Notes: generated by a model not told the origin, from the sequence alone. Counted from the first letter of the stretch, positions 14,645 to 25,408 are shown. The stretch is 39,581 nucleotides of DNA from Erythrobacter sp. HI0063 (GCF_001635685.1 NZ_LWFF01000138.1:1-39581), one strand, 5' to 3'. A program made the numbers and translations.

Positions 14645-17535
14645 TGCGCGGCATCCCAGCTTGGCCCGGTTCCGATGTCGACGCCGAGCGGAACCGACAG
14701 CTCGACGGCGGGCAGGGCGGCCTCGGCCATCACGCGCTCGATCACCGGGCGGGCGGCCTCGACCATGTCGTCCGGCATTTCGAATACCAGTTCGTCATGC
14801 ACCTGCAACAGCATCCGCACGCCGGATTGTCCGTCATAGGCGAGTCCTTCGGCCTCCAGCGCGGGCATCATCCGCACCATGGCGCGCTTGATGATGTCGG
14901 CGCTGGTGCCCTGGATCGGCGCGTTGATTGCCGCCCGTTCGCTGCCCTGGCGTTCGGACTGGTTTTTCGACCGGATCCGGGGGAACCAGGTCTTGCGCCC
15001 GAACAGCGTCTCCGAATAGCCGCGGTCGCGCACTGTCTGGAGCGTTTCGGTGATGTAGCGCTGGATGCCCGGGAAGCGCTTGAAATAGGTGTCGATCATC
15101 GCCTGCGCCTCGTCGGGCTCGACCTTCAGGCGACCGGCGAGCCCCCAGCGCGAGATGCCATAGAGGATGGCGAAATTGATCGTCTTGGCGCGACCGCGCG
15201 TGTCGCGGGTCACTTCGCCGAACATTTCGCGCGCGGTGCGGTCGTGAATGTCCTCGCCCTGTTCGAACGCCTCCTTCAACGCATCGACTTCCGCCATATG
15301 CGCGGCGAGGCGCAATTCGATCTGCGAATAGTCGGCGGCGAGCAGGACGTTGCCGTCTTCGGGCACGAAGGCTTCACGGATCTGGCGGCCGATCGCGGTG
15401 CGGATCGGGATGTTCTGGAGGTTGGGATCGGTCGAGGAGAGGCGACCGGTCTGCGCGCCGACCAGGCTGTAGCTGGTGTGCACCCGGCCCGTATCGGGAT
15501 TGATCGCCGCCTGAAGCGCGTCGGTATAGGTCGATTTCAGCTTGGTGAGCTGGCGCCATTCGAGCACCTTGTCGGCAATCTCCGCCCCGTCGCCCGACAG
15601 GCGTTCCAGCACGGCCTGATCGGTCGAATATTGGCCGCTCTTGCCCTTGCGCCCGCCCTTGTGGCCGAGCTTTTCGAACAGTACGTCGCCCAATTGCTTG
15701 GGACTGCCGACTGTGAATTCCTCGCCCGCAAGCGTGTGGATCTCGCTTTCGAGGCGCGCGGTCTCGGTGGCGAATTCCTCGCTCAGCTTGGCCAGCCGCG
15801 TCCGGTCCACCTTGATCCCGTGCCGCTCCATTTCGGCGACCACGGGGACGAGAGAGCGATCGACTCTCTCATAGACCCGCGTGCCGCCCTCTATGGCGAG
15901 GCGCGGTTTCAGCAGCGTGTGGAGGCGCAGCGTCACGTCGGCATCTTCGGCAGCGTATTCGGTCGCCTTGTTGATCGGCACTTCGCCGAAGGGGATCGCC
16001 TTCTTGCCCGTGCCGCACAGCTCCTTGAAGGTGAGGCAGGCGTGATCGAGATGGCGGCCCGCCAGCTCGTCCATCCCGTGACCGCCCCCGATACCGTCGA
16101 GGCTGCGCCCGGCATCGAGCGCGAAGCTGATGATCATCGTATCGTCGATAGGTGCGACATGGATGTCGTGGCGCGCCAGGACGTTGAGATCATATTTCGC
16201 GTTGTGCAGCACCTTCAGGACCGCGTCGCTTTCCAAAAGCGGTTTCAGGGCCGCGAGAGCGCTTTCGCGGGCGATCTGTTCGGGCTTTTCAGCAAACATG
16301 TCGTTGCCGCCGCCCTGCGTGACGATATGGCCCAGCGGGATGTAACAGGCGTCGTTGGGGCCCAAGGCCAGGCTAACGCCGACCAGGTCCGCCCGCATCG
16401 CGTCGAGCGCGCTGGTTTCCGTATCGACGGCCACGACCCGCGCGGCATGGGCGCGGGCGATCCAGTGTTCGAGCCGGTCCATGCTGGTCACGGCCTCGTA
16501 GGCGGAGCGGTCCACTGCAGGCATGTCGGGCGGAGGCTGGCGATTGCCCTCGGCCCCCGGTTCCGCGCCCTTGTTTTCACGCTTCATGGGATTGAGATTG
16601 TTGGGCCGGTCGGGGCTGCCGCTGCCCGTATCGAGGCGGCGCAGCAGGCTGGTGAAGCCATGCTGTTCGAGGAAGGCGGCGAGCGGTTCGCTCGGCACTT
16701 CGTCGAGCTTCATGTCCTCGAGCGCGACGGGAAGCGGGCAATCCTCCTTCAACGTCACGAGAATGCGGCTGAGTTCCGCATCCTTGCGATGCTCGATCAG
16801 CCGTTCCTTGAGCTTGGACTTCTTCATGTCCGCCGCCGAATCGAGCGCAGCGGTGAGCGTGCCGTTCTCCGCGATCAGCTTGCTGGCGGTCTTGGGGCCG
16901 ACGCCGAAGATGCCGGGAATATTGTCCACCGAATCGCCCATCAGCGCCAGCACGTCCCCCAATTGCTCGGGCGGGACGCCGAATTTCTCGACCACTTCGT
17001 CGCGCCCGATGCGCTGCGATTTCATCGTGTCGAGCATGTCGATGCAGCCGCCGCTTTCGACGCCGGGTTCCAGCTCGTCATCGGCGCATTGGCCGATCAG
17101 CTGCATCAGGTCCTTGTCCGAACTGACGATCGTGACATCCCAGCCCTTGCGCGTGGCGGCGCGGGCATAGCTGGCGATCATATCGTCCGCCTCGACATCG
17201 GGCTCTTCGATGACCGGCAGGGAAAAGGCGCGGGTGGCATCGCGAATCAGCGGAAATTGCGGCACCAGATCCTCGGGCGGATCGGGGCGGTTGGCCTTGT
17301 ACTGATCGTAGAGGTCGTTGCGGAAGGAATGGCTCGACTTGTCGAGGATGACGGCAAGATGCGTCGGCCCGTCCGCCTTGTGAAGATCGTCGGCCAGCTT
17401 CCACAGCATGGTCGTATAGCCGTAGACCGCGCCGACCGGCGTGCCTTCCGGATTGGTCAGCGGGGGCAGGCGATGATAGGCACGAAAGATATAGGCCGAT
17501 CCGTCGACAAGATAGAGATGCTGTTTTTGCGCCAT
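14641..17535 (-). CDS. polA: DNA polymerase I
   Basis: The product is 964 residues. A 5'-3' exonuclease (FEN-type) domain spans 1-290, with acidic cluster EEPDVEADD at 110-118. A 3'-5' exonuclease domain spans about 345-545 and is intact: DTET at 371-374, NAKYDLNVL at 445-453 and EYAAEDADVT at 526-535. The polymerase domain (about 590-964) has DYSQIELR at 735-742 and QVHDELVFE at 911-919 with catalytic Asp735 and Asp914. The enzyme fills gaps in repair and removes RNA primers. It is divergent from the lipoprotein gene at 17749 and is followed by the kinase gene with a 4-bp overlap. Confidence 0.98.
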   Translation of the reverse strand: MAQKQHLYLVDGSAYIFRAYHRLPPLTNPEGTPVGAVYGYTTMLWKLADDLHKADGPTHLAVILDKSSHSFRNDLYDQYKANRPDPPEDLVPQFPLIRDATRAFSLPVIEEPDVEADDMIASYARAATRKGWDVTIVSSDKDLMQLIGQCADDELEPGVESGGCIDMLDTMKSQRIGRDEVVEKFGVPPEQLGDVLALMGDSVDNIPGIFGVGPKTASKLIAENGTLTAALDSAADMKKSKLKERLIEHRKDAELSRILVTLKEDCPLPVALEDMKLDEVPSEPLAAFLEQHGFTSLLRRLDTGSGSPDRPNNLNPMKRENKGAEPGAEGNRQPPPDMPAVDRSAYEAVTSMDRLEHWIARAHAARVVAVDTETSALDAMRADLVGVSLALGPNDACYIPLGHIVTQGGGNDMFAEKPEQIARESALAALKPLLESDAVLKVLHNAKYDLNVLARHDIHVAPIDDTMIISFALDAGRSLDGIGGGHGMDELAGRHLDHACLTFKELCGTGKKAIPFGEVPINKATEYAAEDADVTLRLHTLLKPRLAIEGGTRVYERVDRSLVPVVAEMERHGIKVDRTRLAKLSEEFATETARLESEIHTLAGEEFTVGSPKQLGDVLFEKLGHKGGRKGKSGQYSTDQAVLERLSGDGAEIADKVLEWRQLTKLKSTYTDALQAAINPDTGRVHTSYSLVGAQTGRLSSTDPNLQNIPIRTAIGRQIREAFVPEDGNVLLAADYSQIELRLAAHMAEVDALKEAFEQGEDIHDRTAREMFGEVTRDTRGRAKTINFAILYGISRWGLAGRLKVEPDEAQAMIDTYFKRFPGIQRYITETLQTVRDRGYSETLFGRKTWFPRIRSKNQSERQGSERAAINAPIQGTSADIIKRAMVRMMPALEAEGLAYDGQSGVRMLLQVHDELVFEMPDDMVEAARPVIERVMAEAALPAVELSVPLGVDIGTGPSWDAAH

Positions 17536-17696
17536 ATTGCGCGCGGTCTAGCAGCGGGGCGAGGCGAAGGGGAGCGCTTTCGGGCTTCGAAATAAGGCCG
17601 AAAAAAGGCAGATTGCGACGAATTGGGGCGAAATCGCTTGCATCGTCACATTGTCGCCATTATTTAGCCATCGTGAGGCCACGAAAAGGGTTTCGC

Positions 17697-17717
17697 GGAA
17701 GCCCTGTCGGGTCTTCC
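17697..17717 (+). other. Hairpin in the leader of the acidic lipoprotein gene
   Basis: GGAAG and CCC pair with GGG and CTTCC around a TGTC loop, with one bulged T. AGTTTTAC follows. It lies 31 bp before the start codon at 17749 and could stabilise or attenuate the mRNA. Confidence 0.3.
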
Positions 17718-17748
17718 AGTTTTACTCGCTGATCAAGGATTTCATCTT

Positions 17749-18021
17749 ATGCGCAAGATCGCTCTTATCGCTGCCGCTTCGGCCGCTGCCCTGTCGCTCG
17801 CCGCTTGCTCGGAAGCCACCGAAGACGCCGCGTCCTCGACCGTCGAAAACGCCGCTGCCGACACCGAAACGAACCTCGAAGCCGCTGGCAACGAAATGGA
17901 AGAAGCTGGTGCCAACCTCGACGCCGCTGCTGAAGACGCCGCCGCCGAAGCCGAAGCCGAAACCACCGAAATGGAAGCCAACATCGAAAACGAATCGATG
18001 AACGAAGCGGCTGCCGACTAA
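17749..18021 (+). CDS. Small, extremely acidic Ala/Glu-rich lipoprotein
   Basis: The 90-residue product begins with a lipoprotein signal peptide (SLAAC, Cys20). The mature 71 residues are mostly Ala, Glu, Asp, Asn, Thr and Met, with no Lys, Arg, His or aromatic residue. The A/E pattern suggests a long amphipathic helix or coiled coil, or a disordered chain. AAGGA precedes the ATG. A strong terminator follows, so the gene is monocistronic. The signal peptide MRKIALIAA is close to those of two Met-rich lipoproteins at 30706 and 31209, suggesting a related group. No known family is recognised; the function is unknown. Confidence 0.85.
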   Translation: MRKIALIAAASAAALSLAACSEATEDAASSTVENAAADTETNLEAAGNEMEEAGANLDAAAEDAAAEAEAETTEMEANIENESMNEAAAD

Positions 18022-18048
18022 TCGGTCTGCAGCTCAGGCTGCAAACAG

Positions 18049-18080
18049 AAAGGGCGGTGCCTCGCGGCGCCGCCCTTTTT
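18049..18080. terminator. Intrinsic terminator after the acidic lipoprotein gene
   Basis: AAAGGGCGG-T-GCC pairs with GGC-G-CCGCCCTTT around a TCGC loop and is followed by T5. The A-run on the other side lets it also end the minus-strand gene at 18116. Its stem is identical to that of the rplL terminator at 29276-29305. Confidence 0.9.
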
Positions 18081-18115
18081 CGTGTCCGTGATGCCAGGTC
18101 TAAATCGGCGAGCGG

Positions 18116-19186
18116 TTATTCGCCGCCATAGGTCGCGTTGGCCCAGACCCGCCCGTCATTCGCGCGACGCTGAAATCCTTCGTATAGCGCGCCGGTGATG
18201 CTGTTGATGCGCATGTCGCGCTTGCGGCGCGCTTCCAGCTTGGCGCTGCGATTGCCGTTCTCATACGCCATCGAGGGGCTCTGCCCGGTCACATAGATCG
18301 CAGCGGCGATCGTGCGCCCGTCGGCTGTCTGGAACAGGCCGATATCGCTGGCCGTACGGCTCAACGTGCCGGTCTTGTGCGCCAGATTGGCGCTGCCCGG
18401 CAAAGCGGCGGACATCCGGTTCTTGCCCGTCGTGGTCGCGAACATCGCGCTCATCAGCACGCTGCGCGAAGACGAGCTGAGCCATTTGCCCTGATAGATA
18501 CCCGCCAGCAGCTGCCCCATGGCGCGCGGCGTGGCGCTGTCGTTAACGTCGATCGAAGTCGCCGGGTCCGAACGTCCGTCTTCGCGGATCAGCGTGGCGA
18601 TATCGCGCGTCAGCATGAATTCGGTGAGCCCCGCCTCGCGCATCCAGCGATTGACGGCCGCCGGACCGCCGACGGCATCGAGCAGCGCGTCGGTGCAATC
18701 GTTGCAGCTTTTCGAAATCATCAGTTCGAGATGACGACGGGCGGGCAGCGTCGCGCCGCCGCGTCCCGGCAGGCGCCATTCGCTCGACAGGGTCCATTTG
18801 CCCTGATCGACGCCCGCCAGATAAGTCGCGGCGATCGCGACCTTGCTGGTGCTTGCCAGCGGGAACCACTGATCGGCCATCACGCCGACTTCCTCTCCCG
18901 AAGAGAGGTCGATCGCATACACGCCGATCCGGCCCTGCGAGGCATCGGCGAGCCTTGCGATGCGCCGGGTGAGGTCGCTGTCGTAAGTGGCCTCCATGGT
19001 CTCGAGAGGCCGAACCTCGGTCCCGAGCATGGAATCGAACAGCGATTCGTATTCGGTGGCGGCGGCACCGCCACTGACCTGTTCGCCGACCGTGGGCGCG
19101 ACCGACTGGATCTGCTGCGCCTGTGCCGGAAAGGCGAGGGCCATAAGCCCTGCCGCCAGCACGCTTCCGATGTTTTTCAGTCCCAT
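18116..19186 (-). CDS. Exported class A beta-lactamase-like serine hydrolase
   Basis: The product is 356 residues with a signal peptide ending FPAQA (about residue 23). The penicillin-binding fold shows the three active-site elements: STSK at 112-115 (nucleophile Ser112), SCN at 160-162 in place of SDN, and HKTG at 270-273. The Glu166/ExxLN of true class A beta-lactamases is not visible in the expected region, so beta-lactam hydrolysis is doubtful. A DD-peptidase or other peptidoglycan role, or an inactive relative, is as likely. Cys161 and Cys164 flank the second motif. ATG 19186 is preferred over TTG 19204 because the signal peptide starts better there. The gene is monocistronic and convergent with the lipoprotein gene at 17749. 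Confidence 0.78.
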   Translation of the reverse strand: MGLKNIGSVLAAGLMALAFPAQAQQIQSVAPTVGEQVSGGAAATEYESLFDSMLGTEVRPLETMEATYDSDLTRRIARLADASQGRIGVYAIDLSSGEEVGVMADQWFPLASTSKVAIAATYLAGVDQGKWTLSSEWRLPGRGGATLPARRHLELMISKSCNDCTDALLDAVGGPAAVNRWMREAGLTEFMLTRDIATLIREDGRSDPATSIDVNDSATPRAMGQLLAGIYQGKWLSSSSRSVLMSAMFATTTGKNRMSAALPGSANLAHKTGTLSRTASDIGLFQTADGRTIAAAIYVTGQSPSMAYENGNRSAKLEARRKRDMRINSITGALYEGFQRRANDGRVWANATYGGE

Positions 19187-19345
19187 GAGACCCCGATACC
19201 CCAATCAAGCTTTGCGTTTGCTTAATGCGGGGATGGTTCCCAAGGAACAACCGCTCCGCGACGAATTGTGGCGCGGAGCGGATCAGTTCATTGTTGCGGT
19301 GTTTTCAGACGCTTCGGCGAGCCGGAGCGTAGACCGCTCGTCGCG

Positions 19346-19756
19346 TCAGGCGGATGCGATCGCCTGTTCGATCTTGTCGGTCGGCTGGCCCGTCATCGTC
19401 TTGGCGATTTCACCCAGAAGGCGCTTTTCAAGCTCCGAATGGTAATGGTGGCGCATCTCGCCCAGCGTCTTGGGATCCGCGATCACGACCAGTTCCTCGA
19501 TATCGCCCGCCACGCATTTCGAATTGAGCCATTCGGATGCCGCAGCGGCGTGCGCGAGTTCGTCGAGCTGGGTGCTGGTGCCCTTCTCGCGTCCGATATT
19601 GTCCTGGTGGCGAACGCCTGCGCTGTAATTGGTCGCCGAAAGATCGGGATGTTCCGCACGGTCGAGCTTGGGCTCCAGCGGGGCGCCAGAGTTGCGCATC
19701 ACGCTGAAATTCTCGCCGTCGACGATGGCGACATGGGCATTCTTGGGAAGACGCAT
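19346..19756 (-). CDS. Host attachment family protein (PF10116-like)
   Basis: The product is 136 residues. It begins MRLPKNAHVAIVDGENFSVMRN and contains SAGVRHQDNIG and a C-terminal segment with LVVIADPKTLGEMRHHYHSELEKRLLGEIAKTMTG. This pattern resembles the family annotated as protein required for attachment to host cells, a bacterial relative of the archaeal/eukaryotic release-factor eRF1 core (baeRF group). The name comes from an Agrobacterium-type phenotype and does not establish a role here; a ribosome-associated function is also possible. GAGGA precedes ATG 19756. No signal peptide is seen, so it is cytoplasmic. It is divergent from the DUF305 gene. Confidence 0.7.
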   Translation of the reverse strand: MRLPKNAHVAIVDGENFSVMRNSGAPLEPKLDRAEHPDLSATNYSAGVRHQDNIGREKGTSTQLDELAHAAAASEWLNSKCVAGDIEELVVIADPKTLGEMRHHYHSELEKRLLGEIAKTMTGQPTDKIEQAIASA

Positions 19757-19910
19757 GGGGGTTCCTCTTTCTCGTTTTCGTGTCTGATCGCTCAACGGGC
19801 GAGAGCGCGAATGGCTCCGACATCGACGGGCCCTTCGCACGAGATTTGCGTAATTGCGCCCGCATGATAGCTAGGAGGGAAGAGTTCAGGCTTTCCCCCT
19901 TCGGAGACAT

Positions 19911-22151
19911 ATGATGACCCTTCGCCTTTCGCTGACCGCGGCGCTGCTCGCGACCGCCGCCACCGCGCCGGTCGCGGCTCAGGATGCGCCCATCGTGCTG
20001 CCGGGTGCGCCCGGTGAAGCCTCGCGCACCATCGATGCGCGCGAAGCGATCGCGATCACCGGCGTCAGCTATGCGCCGGGCGACGTGCGCTTCATGCAGG
20101 ACATGATCGTCCACCACCGGCAGGCGGTCACGATGGCGGAACTCGCCAAGACCCGTGCGAGTGACGATCGCGTCAAGAAGACCGCGGATCGCATTCTCGC
20201 CAGCCAGGCGGACGAGATCGACTTCATGCGCGAATGGCTCGAAGCGCGCGGCGAAAGCGTGACAGGCCCCATGATGATGGGCGCTTCCGATCACGAGGGA
20301 CACGACCTTCATGCCGGGCACGATCTGATGCAGGGCATGGCGAGCGCGGAGGAAATGGCGGAGCTGGCCACGCTGTCGGGCAGCGCCTTCGACCGCATGT
20401 TCCTCGATCTGATGGTCGAACACCATCAGGGCGCGGTGGCGATGGTCGAAACGCTGCACCGTTCGCCCGGCACCGCTTACGAGCCGACCGTGTTCGAATT
20501 CACCAACGAGGTGGTCACCGATCAGAACGCCGAGATCGGGCGGATGAACGCGCTGCTCGCCATGCTGTCAAACGATCCGCGCGCCACGCTGGCGGCAGGT
20601 TTCCGCGATGCGGGCGAAGCGATTTCGAACATGCGGCTGGTCGCGGCCATGCCCAAGGCCGCCGGGTTCTTCGACCCCGACAATCCCGCCCAGCTCCAGC
20701 CGTTGATCGAGGACGAGAGCGAGGCGGAAGCCGAGGCACGCGCCGATGGCGAGGATCGCGAGGAAATCCTCGAAGGCGAGGAGAAGGAGCCGCGCTTCGG
20801 CCAGCGCGGATCGCTGCTCACCTTCTGGTCCACCGACATGGCGTTCAAGGACGATCTGCTCATCACCGGCAGCTATCACGGCTTCAATATCTATCGCCTC
20901 GGCACCGACGGCGTGCCGAACCTCGTGAGCTCGACCGTATGTCCGGGCGGGCAGGGCGACGTGTCGGTGGTCGGCGACCTTCTGCTGATGAGCGTGCAGG
21001 ACAGCCGCGCGCGGCTCGATTGCGGGCTCGGCGGGGTCGAGGGACGGGTGAGCGACGAACGCATGCGCGGACTGCGCATCTTCGATATCTCCGACCTCAT
21101 GGCGCCGCGCCAGGTCGGTGCGGTGCAGACCTGCCGGGGCAGCCACACCCATTCCGTCGTCAGTGCCGACGCGTCCCGCGTCGTCGTCTACAATTCGGGC
21201 ACGTCCTACGTCCGGTCCGACGAGGAACTGCCGGGCTGTTTCGAAGATGGAGGCGACGGAACAGCTCTCTTCAGCATCGACGTGATCGAAATCCCGGTCG
21301 CCGATCCGGGCGCGGCCCGGCTGGTCGGCAGCCCGCGCGTCTTTGCGGAAGGGAACAATATCGCCGGCCTATGGCGGGGCGGCGACCATGGGGAGGGGAC
21401 GCAGGATACGCGCGTGACCGATCAGTGCCACGACATCACCGTTTTCCCGTCGAAGAACATCGCCGCGGGCGCATGTTCAGGCAACGGGATCGTGATGGAC
21501 ATCTCCGACCCGCTCAACCCCAAGCGCATCAGCGACGTGACCGACGAAGGCTTCGCCTACTGGCATTCGGCCACTTTCAACAACGACGGCAGCAAGGTGG
21601 TCTTCACCGACGAATGGGGCGGCGGCACCCGCCCGCGCTGCCAGGCGGGCGATCCGACGAATTGGGGCGCCGATGCGTTCTACGCGATCGAGGACGGAAA
21701 GCTGGTTTATCGCGGCACGTACAAGCTGCCCGCGCCGCAGGGCGAGAAAGAGAACTGCGTCGCCCATAACGGGTCGATCGTCCCCGTTCCGGGCCGCGAT
21801 ATCTTCGTCCAGGCATGGTATCAGGGCGGCATCAGCGTGATCGATTTCACCGACGCGACGAACCCCTTCGAAATCGCCTATTTCGATCGCGGACCCGTGG
21901 ACGCGGACCAGCTGGTGACCGCAGGTTACTGGTCGGCCTATTGGTACAAGGGCCGCATCTATGCGACCGAGATCGCACGCGGGCTCGACGTTCTGGCTCT
22001 GGAGCCGAGCGAATATCTGACCGCCGAGGAAATCGCCGCGGCCAGCGCCGCCAGCTATCCGGGCGATGTCTTCAATCCGCAGACCCAGACCGAAGTCACC
22101 TGGAGCGAGGATCAGATCCGCGCAGCCGAAAACAGCCGCTTGGGCGGTTGA
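19911..22151 (+). CDS. Exported DUF305 - beta-propeller fusion protein
   Basis: The 746-residue product has a signal peptide (cleavage near residue 23, PVAAQ). Residues 55-220 form a DUF305 ferritin-like helical domain with two His-His motifs, MIVHHRQAV (65-73) and MVEHHQGAV (168-176). A Met/His-rich linker with SDHEGHDLHAGHDLMQGM lies between them (126-143). Residues about 300-700 contain repeats such as LRIFDISDLMAP and GIVMDISDPLNPKRI, resembling LVIVD-type propeller blades. DUF305 proteins are often linked to copper. The His/Met pattern suggests a periplasmic metal role, but this is inference. GGAGA precedes ATG 19911. It is convergent with the GGDEF gene. Confidence 0.82.
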   Translation: MMTLRLSLTAALLATAATAPVAAQDAPIVLPGAPGEASRTIDAREAIAITGVSYAPGDVRFMQDMIVHHRQAVTMAELAKTRASDDRVKKTADRILASQADEIDFMREWLEARGESVTGPMMMGASDHEGHDLHAGHDLMQGMASAEEMAELATLSGSAFDRMFLDLMVEHHQGAVAMVETLHRSPGTAYEPTVFEFTNEVVTDQNAEIGRMNALLAMLSNDPRATLAAGFRDAGEAISNMRLVAAMPKAAGFFDPDNPAQLQPLIEDESEAEAEARADGEDREEILEGEEKEPRFGQRGSLLTFWSTDMAFKDDLLITGSYHGFNIYRLGTDGVPNLVSSTVCPGGQGDVSVVGDLLLMSVQDSRARLDCGLGGVEGRVSDERMRGLRIFDISDLMAPRQVGAVQTCRGSHTHSVVSADASRVVVYNSGTSYVRSDEELPGCFEDGGDGTALFSIDVIEIPVADPGAARLVGSPRVFAEGNNIAGLWRGGDHGEGTQDTRVTDQCHDITVFPSKNIAAGACSGNGIVMDISDPLNPKRISDVTDEGFAYWHSATFNNDGSKVVFTDEWGGGTRPRCQAGDPTNWGADAFYAIEDGKLVYRGTYKLPAPQGEKENCVAHNGSIVPVPGRDIFVQAWYQGGISVIDFTDATNPFEIAYFDRGPVDADQLVTAGYWSAYWYKGRIYATEIARGLDVLALEPSEYLTAEEIAAASAASYPGDVFNPQTQTEVTWSEDQIRAAENSRLGG

Positions 22152-22211
22152 AAGTGGCGCGGCTGAAGAGGAAGCTGGCGGGGCACCTCAACGGGCGCGT
22201 CGCCGCTTAGT

Positions 22212-23522
22212 TCAATCGACGGGTGGGGTCGCCAGCTCGATACGGTCCCGCCCGCTATTCTTGGCGCGATACAAGGCCTCGTCCGCGGCGCGCAGTGCGC
22301 TGCGGCGGTCCGGAAACGCGAAAAGGTCCGCGATCCCGCCGGAAAAGGTGATCATGCCGAGCGACTGGCGGGTCGTCCGGTTGATGAAGGGCCGGTTGGA
22401 CAGCTTCGTGCGGATCGCGTCGAGATTTTCGCGCGCTCCCTCGAGCGAGAAGCCGCGATAGACGACGACGAATTCCTCGCCGCCATAGCGCACGACCTGG
22501 CAATCCTCGCCGGCCCCTTCGGCCAGCGTACGCGCGACCATCTGCAGAACCCGGTCGCCGGTATCGTGGCCGTGAATGTCGTTGACCGGCTTGAAATTGT
22601 CGATGTCGCAAAAAGCGATCGCGACCGGTTCGCGCTCCTTCTCGTCGGAACCGTCCCAATCGACATCGCGGGCGTCGCTCCACAAGCGTTCGAGCATCTC
22701 GTCGAGCGCGCGGCGATTGGGGAGACCGGTCAGGTGATCGATATTCGCGACGCGCTGCGCCTCTTCCAGATCGCGGCGCAGCGAAATCGCCTCGCGCTCG
22801 CTGCGCTGCATCTTCTCTTCCGCCAGCTGCGCCTGTTCGCGGATCGCGCGGGTCAGTTCCGTCACACGGCCGAGCAGCTCCTCCGCCGTCTCCTGAGAAT
22901 CGATCTCCTCTGCCTCTTGCGCGTGGGAGTTCATCGCCTCCCGGTAATCGGCGACTGCGGTGCAGGCATCGCGGGCATTGGTGGCGAAGGCCTCGATGGA
23001 ATTCTGGAGATTCGACGCCATCCTGTCGACCTCGGCCCGATCCTGTTCGTTACGGCCGTCGTCATAGGCGAGCGTGTCGAGCCATTGCTGGGTAATCGGT
23101 TCGCCGCGATCCTTCATGGCCGCCGTCAGCGCGGCGAATTCGGGTTGCTCGCCCGAACATATCGCATGCGCGCGAGCGAGATTTGCAGGGGTGATGTCCA
23201 GGTCGTTCCCCGTCAGGAACGTCCCGATCTCGTCCATCAGGATTTTGCTGGGCGAGCGCCCTATGGTCGGGGTCGGGGCCGGGACCGCAGCGGGGCTACG
23301 TGACGAGATTTCGCAAGCGGTTTTCTTCTTCGGCGCCTTGCGGGCCGATCGGGCAATTTTTGTGGGAGGTACCGCCTGCTCCGCCTCTGGCGGGTTATCC
23401 TCGCGCGTTTCCGCAGGAGGATCGCCATGCTCCTCCGCCTTCCGCTCGGAGAGGAAGTCGTGGACCGTGATGCCCGATTTTCGGCGGAGGGCGCCGGAAT
23501 GGTTCACTACGCAATAGTCCAA
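22212..23522 (-). CDS. Diguanylate cyclase (GGDEF domain)
   Basis: The 436-residue product ends in a GGDEF domain (about 255-430): HLTGLPNRRAL (263-273), FCDIDNFKPVNDIHGHDTGD (304-323) and an intact active site GGEEF at 347-351. It should make cyclic-di-GMP from two GTP. The inhibitory RxxD site normally just before GGEEF is absent (the sequence there is EDCQVVRY). Upstream are a coiled-coil segment (about 205-258) and a helical region of unknown family (95-200). Residues 1-90 are Pro/Lys/Glu-rich and probably disordered. No membrane helix is seen. The start is a TTG at 23522 and is uncertain; the first in-frame ATG is residue 96. Confidence 0.85.
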   Translation of the reverse strand: MDYCVVNHSGALRRKSGITVHDFLSERKAEEHGDPPAETREDNPPEAEQAVPPTKIARSARKAPKKKTACEISSRSPAAVPAPTPTIGRSPSKILMDEIGTFLTGNDLDITPANLARAHAICSGEQPEFAALTAAMKDRGEPITQQWLDTLAYDDGRNEQDRAEVDRMASNLQNSIEAFATNARDACTAVADYREAMNSHAQEAEEIDSQETAEELLGRVTELTRAIREQAQLAEEKMQRSEREAISLRRDLEEAQRVANIDHLTGLPNRRALDEMLERLWSDARDVDWDGSDEKEREPVAIAFCDIDNFKPVNDIHGHDTGDRVLQMVARTLAEGAGEDCQVVRYGGEEFVVVYRGFSLEGARENLDAIRTKLSNRPFINRTTRQSLGMITFSGGIADLFAFPDRRSALRAADEALYRAKNSGRDRIELATPPVD

Positions 23523-23654
23523 TCTTCGCTGACTAGAAGGCGCTGCTCGCGATGAGCTGGCACGGTGTTAGCGAGCATTAGTGAAGAACGTCTCAATGCG
23601 AGCGCTAAGTAATTTTACCCAGCCAATGGGGAACGATCTTGCGTTCACAACGAA

Positions 23655-23686
23655 AGGGCCCGGCGGGATCGCTCCCGCCGGGCCCT
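23655..23686. terminator. Intrinsic terminator of groEL
   Basis: Perfect 14-bp stem (arms starting AGGGCCCGGCGGGA) with a TCGC/GCGA loop. On the minus strand it is followed by TTTCG, 31 bp after the groEL stop. Confidence 0.85.
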
Positions 23687-23716
23687 CTTTAGATCCGGTG
23701 TCGGATGGGGGAGGGC

Positions 23717-25408
<1,692 letters not shown>

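Noticed and set aside
17638..17666. TTGCAT-N17-TATTTA as the promoter of the acidic lipoprotein gene
   Set aside because: Spacing is right but the -10 matches only three of six positions; not strong enough to list as a feature.
22154..22210. 18-codon GTG-start reading frame encoding a basic peptide after the DUF305 gene
   Set aside because: It is the end of a longer frame shadowing the DUF305 gene, with no clear ribosome binding site; too weak to call.
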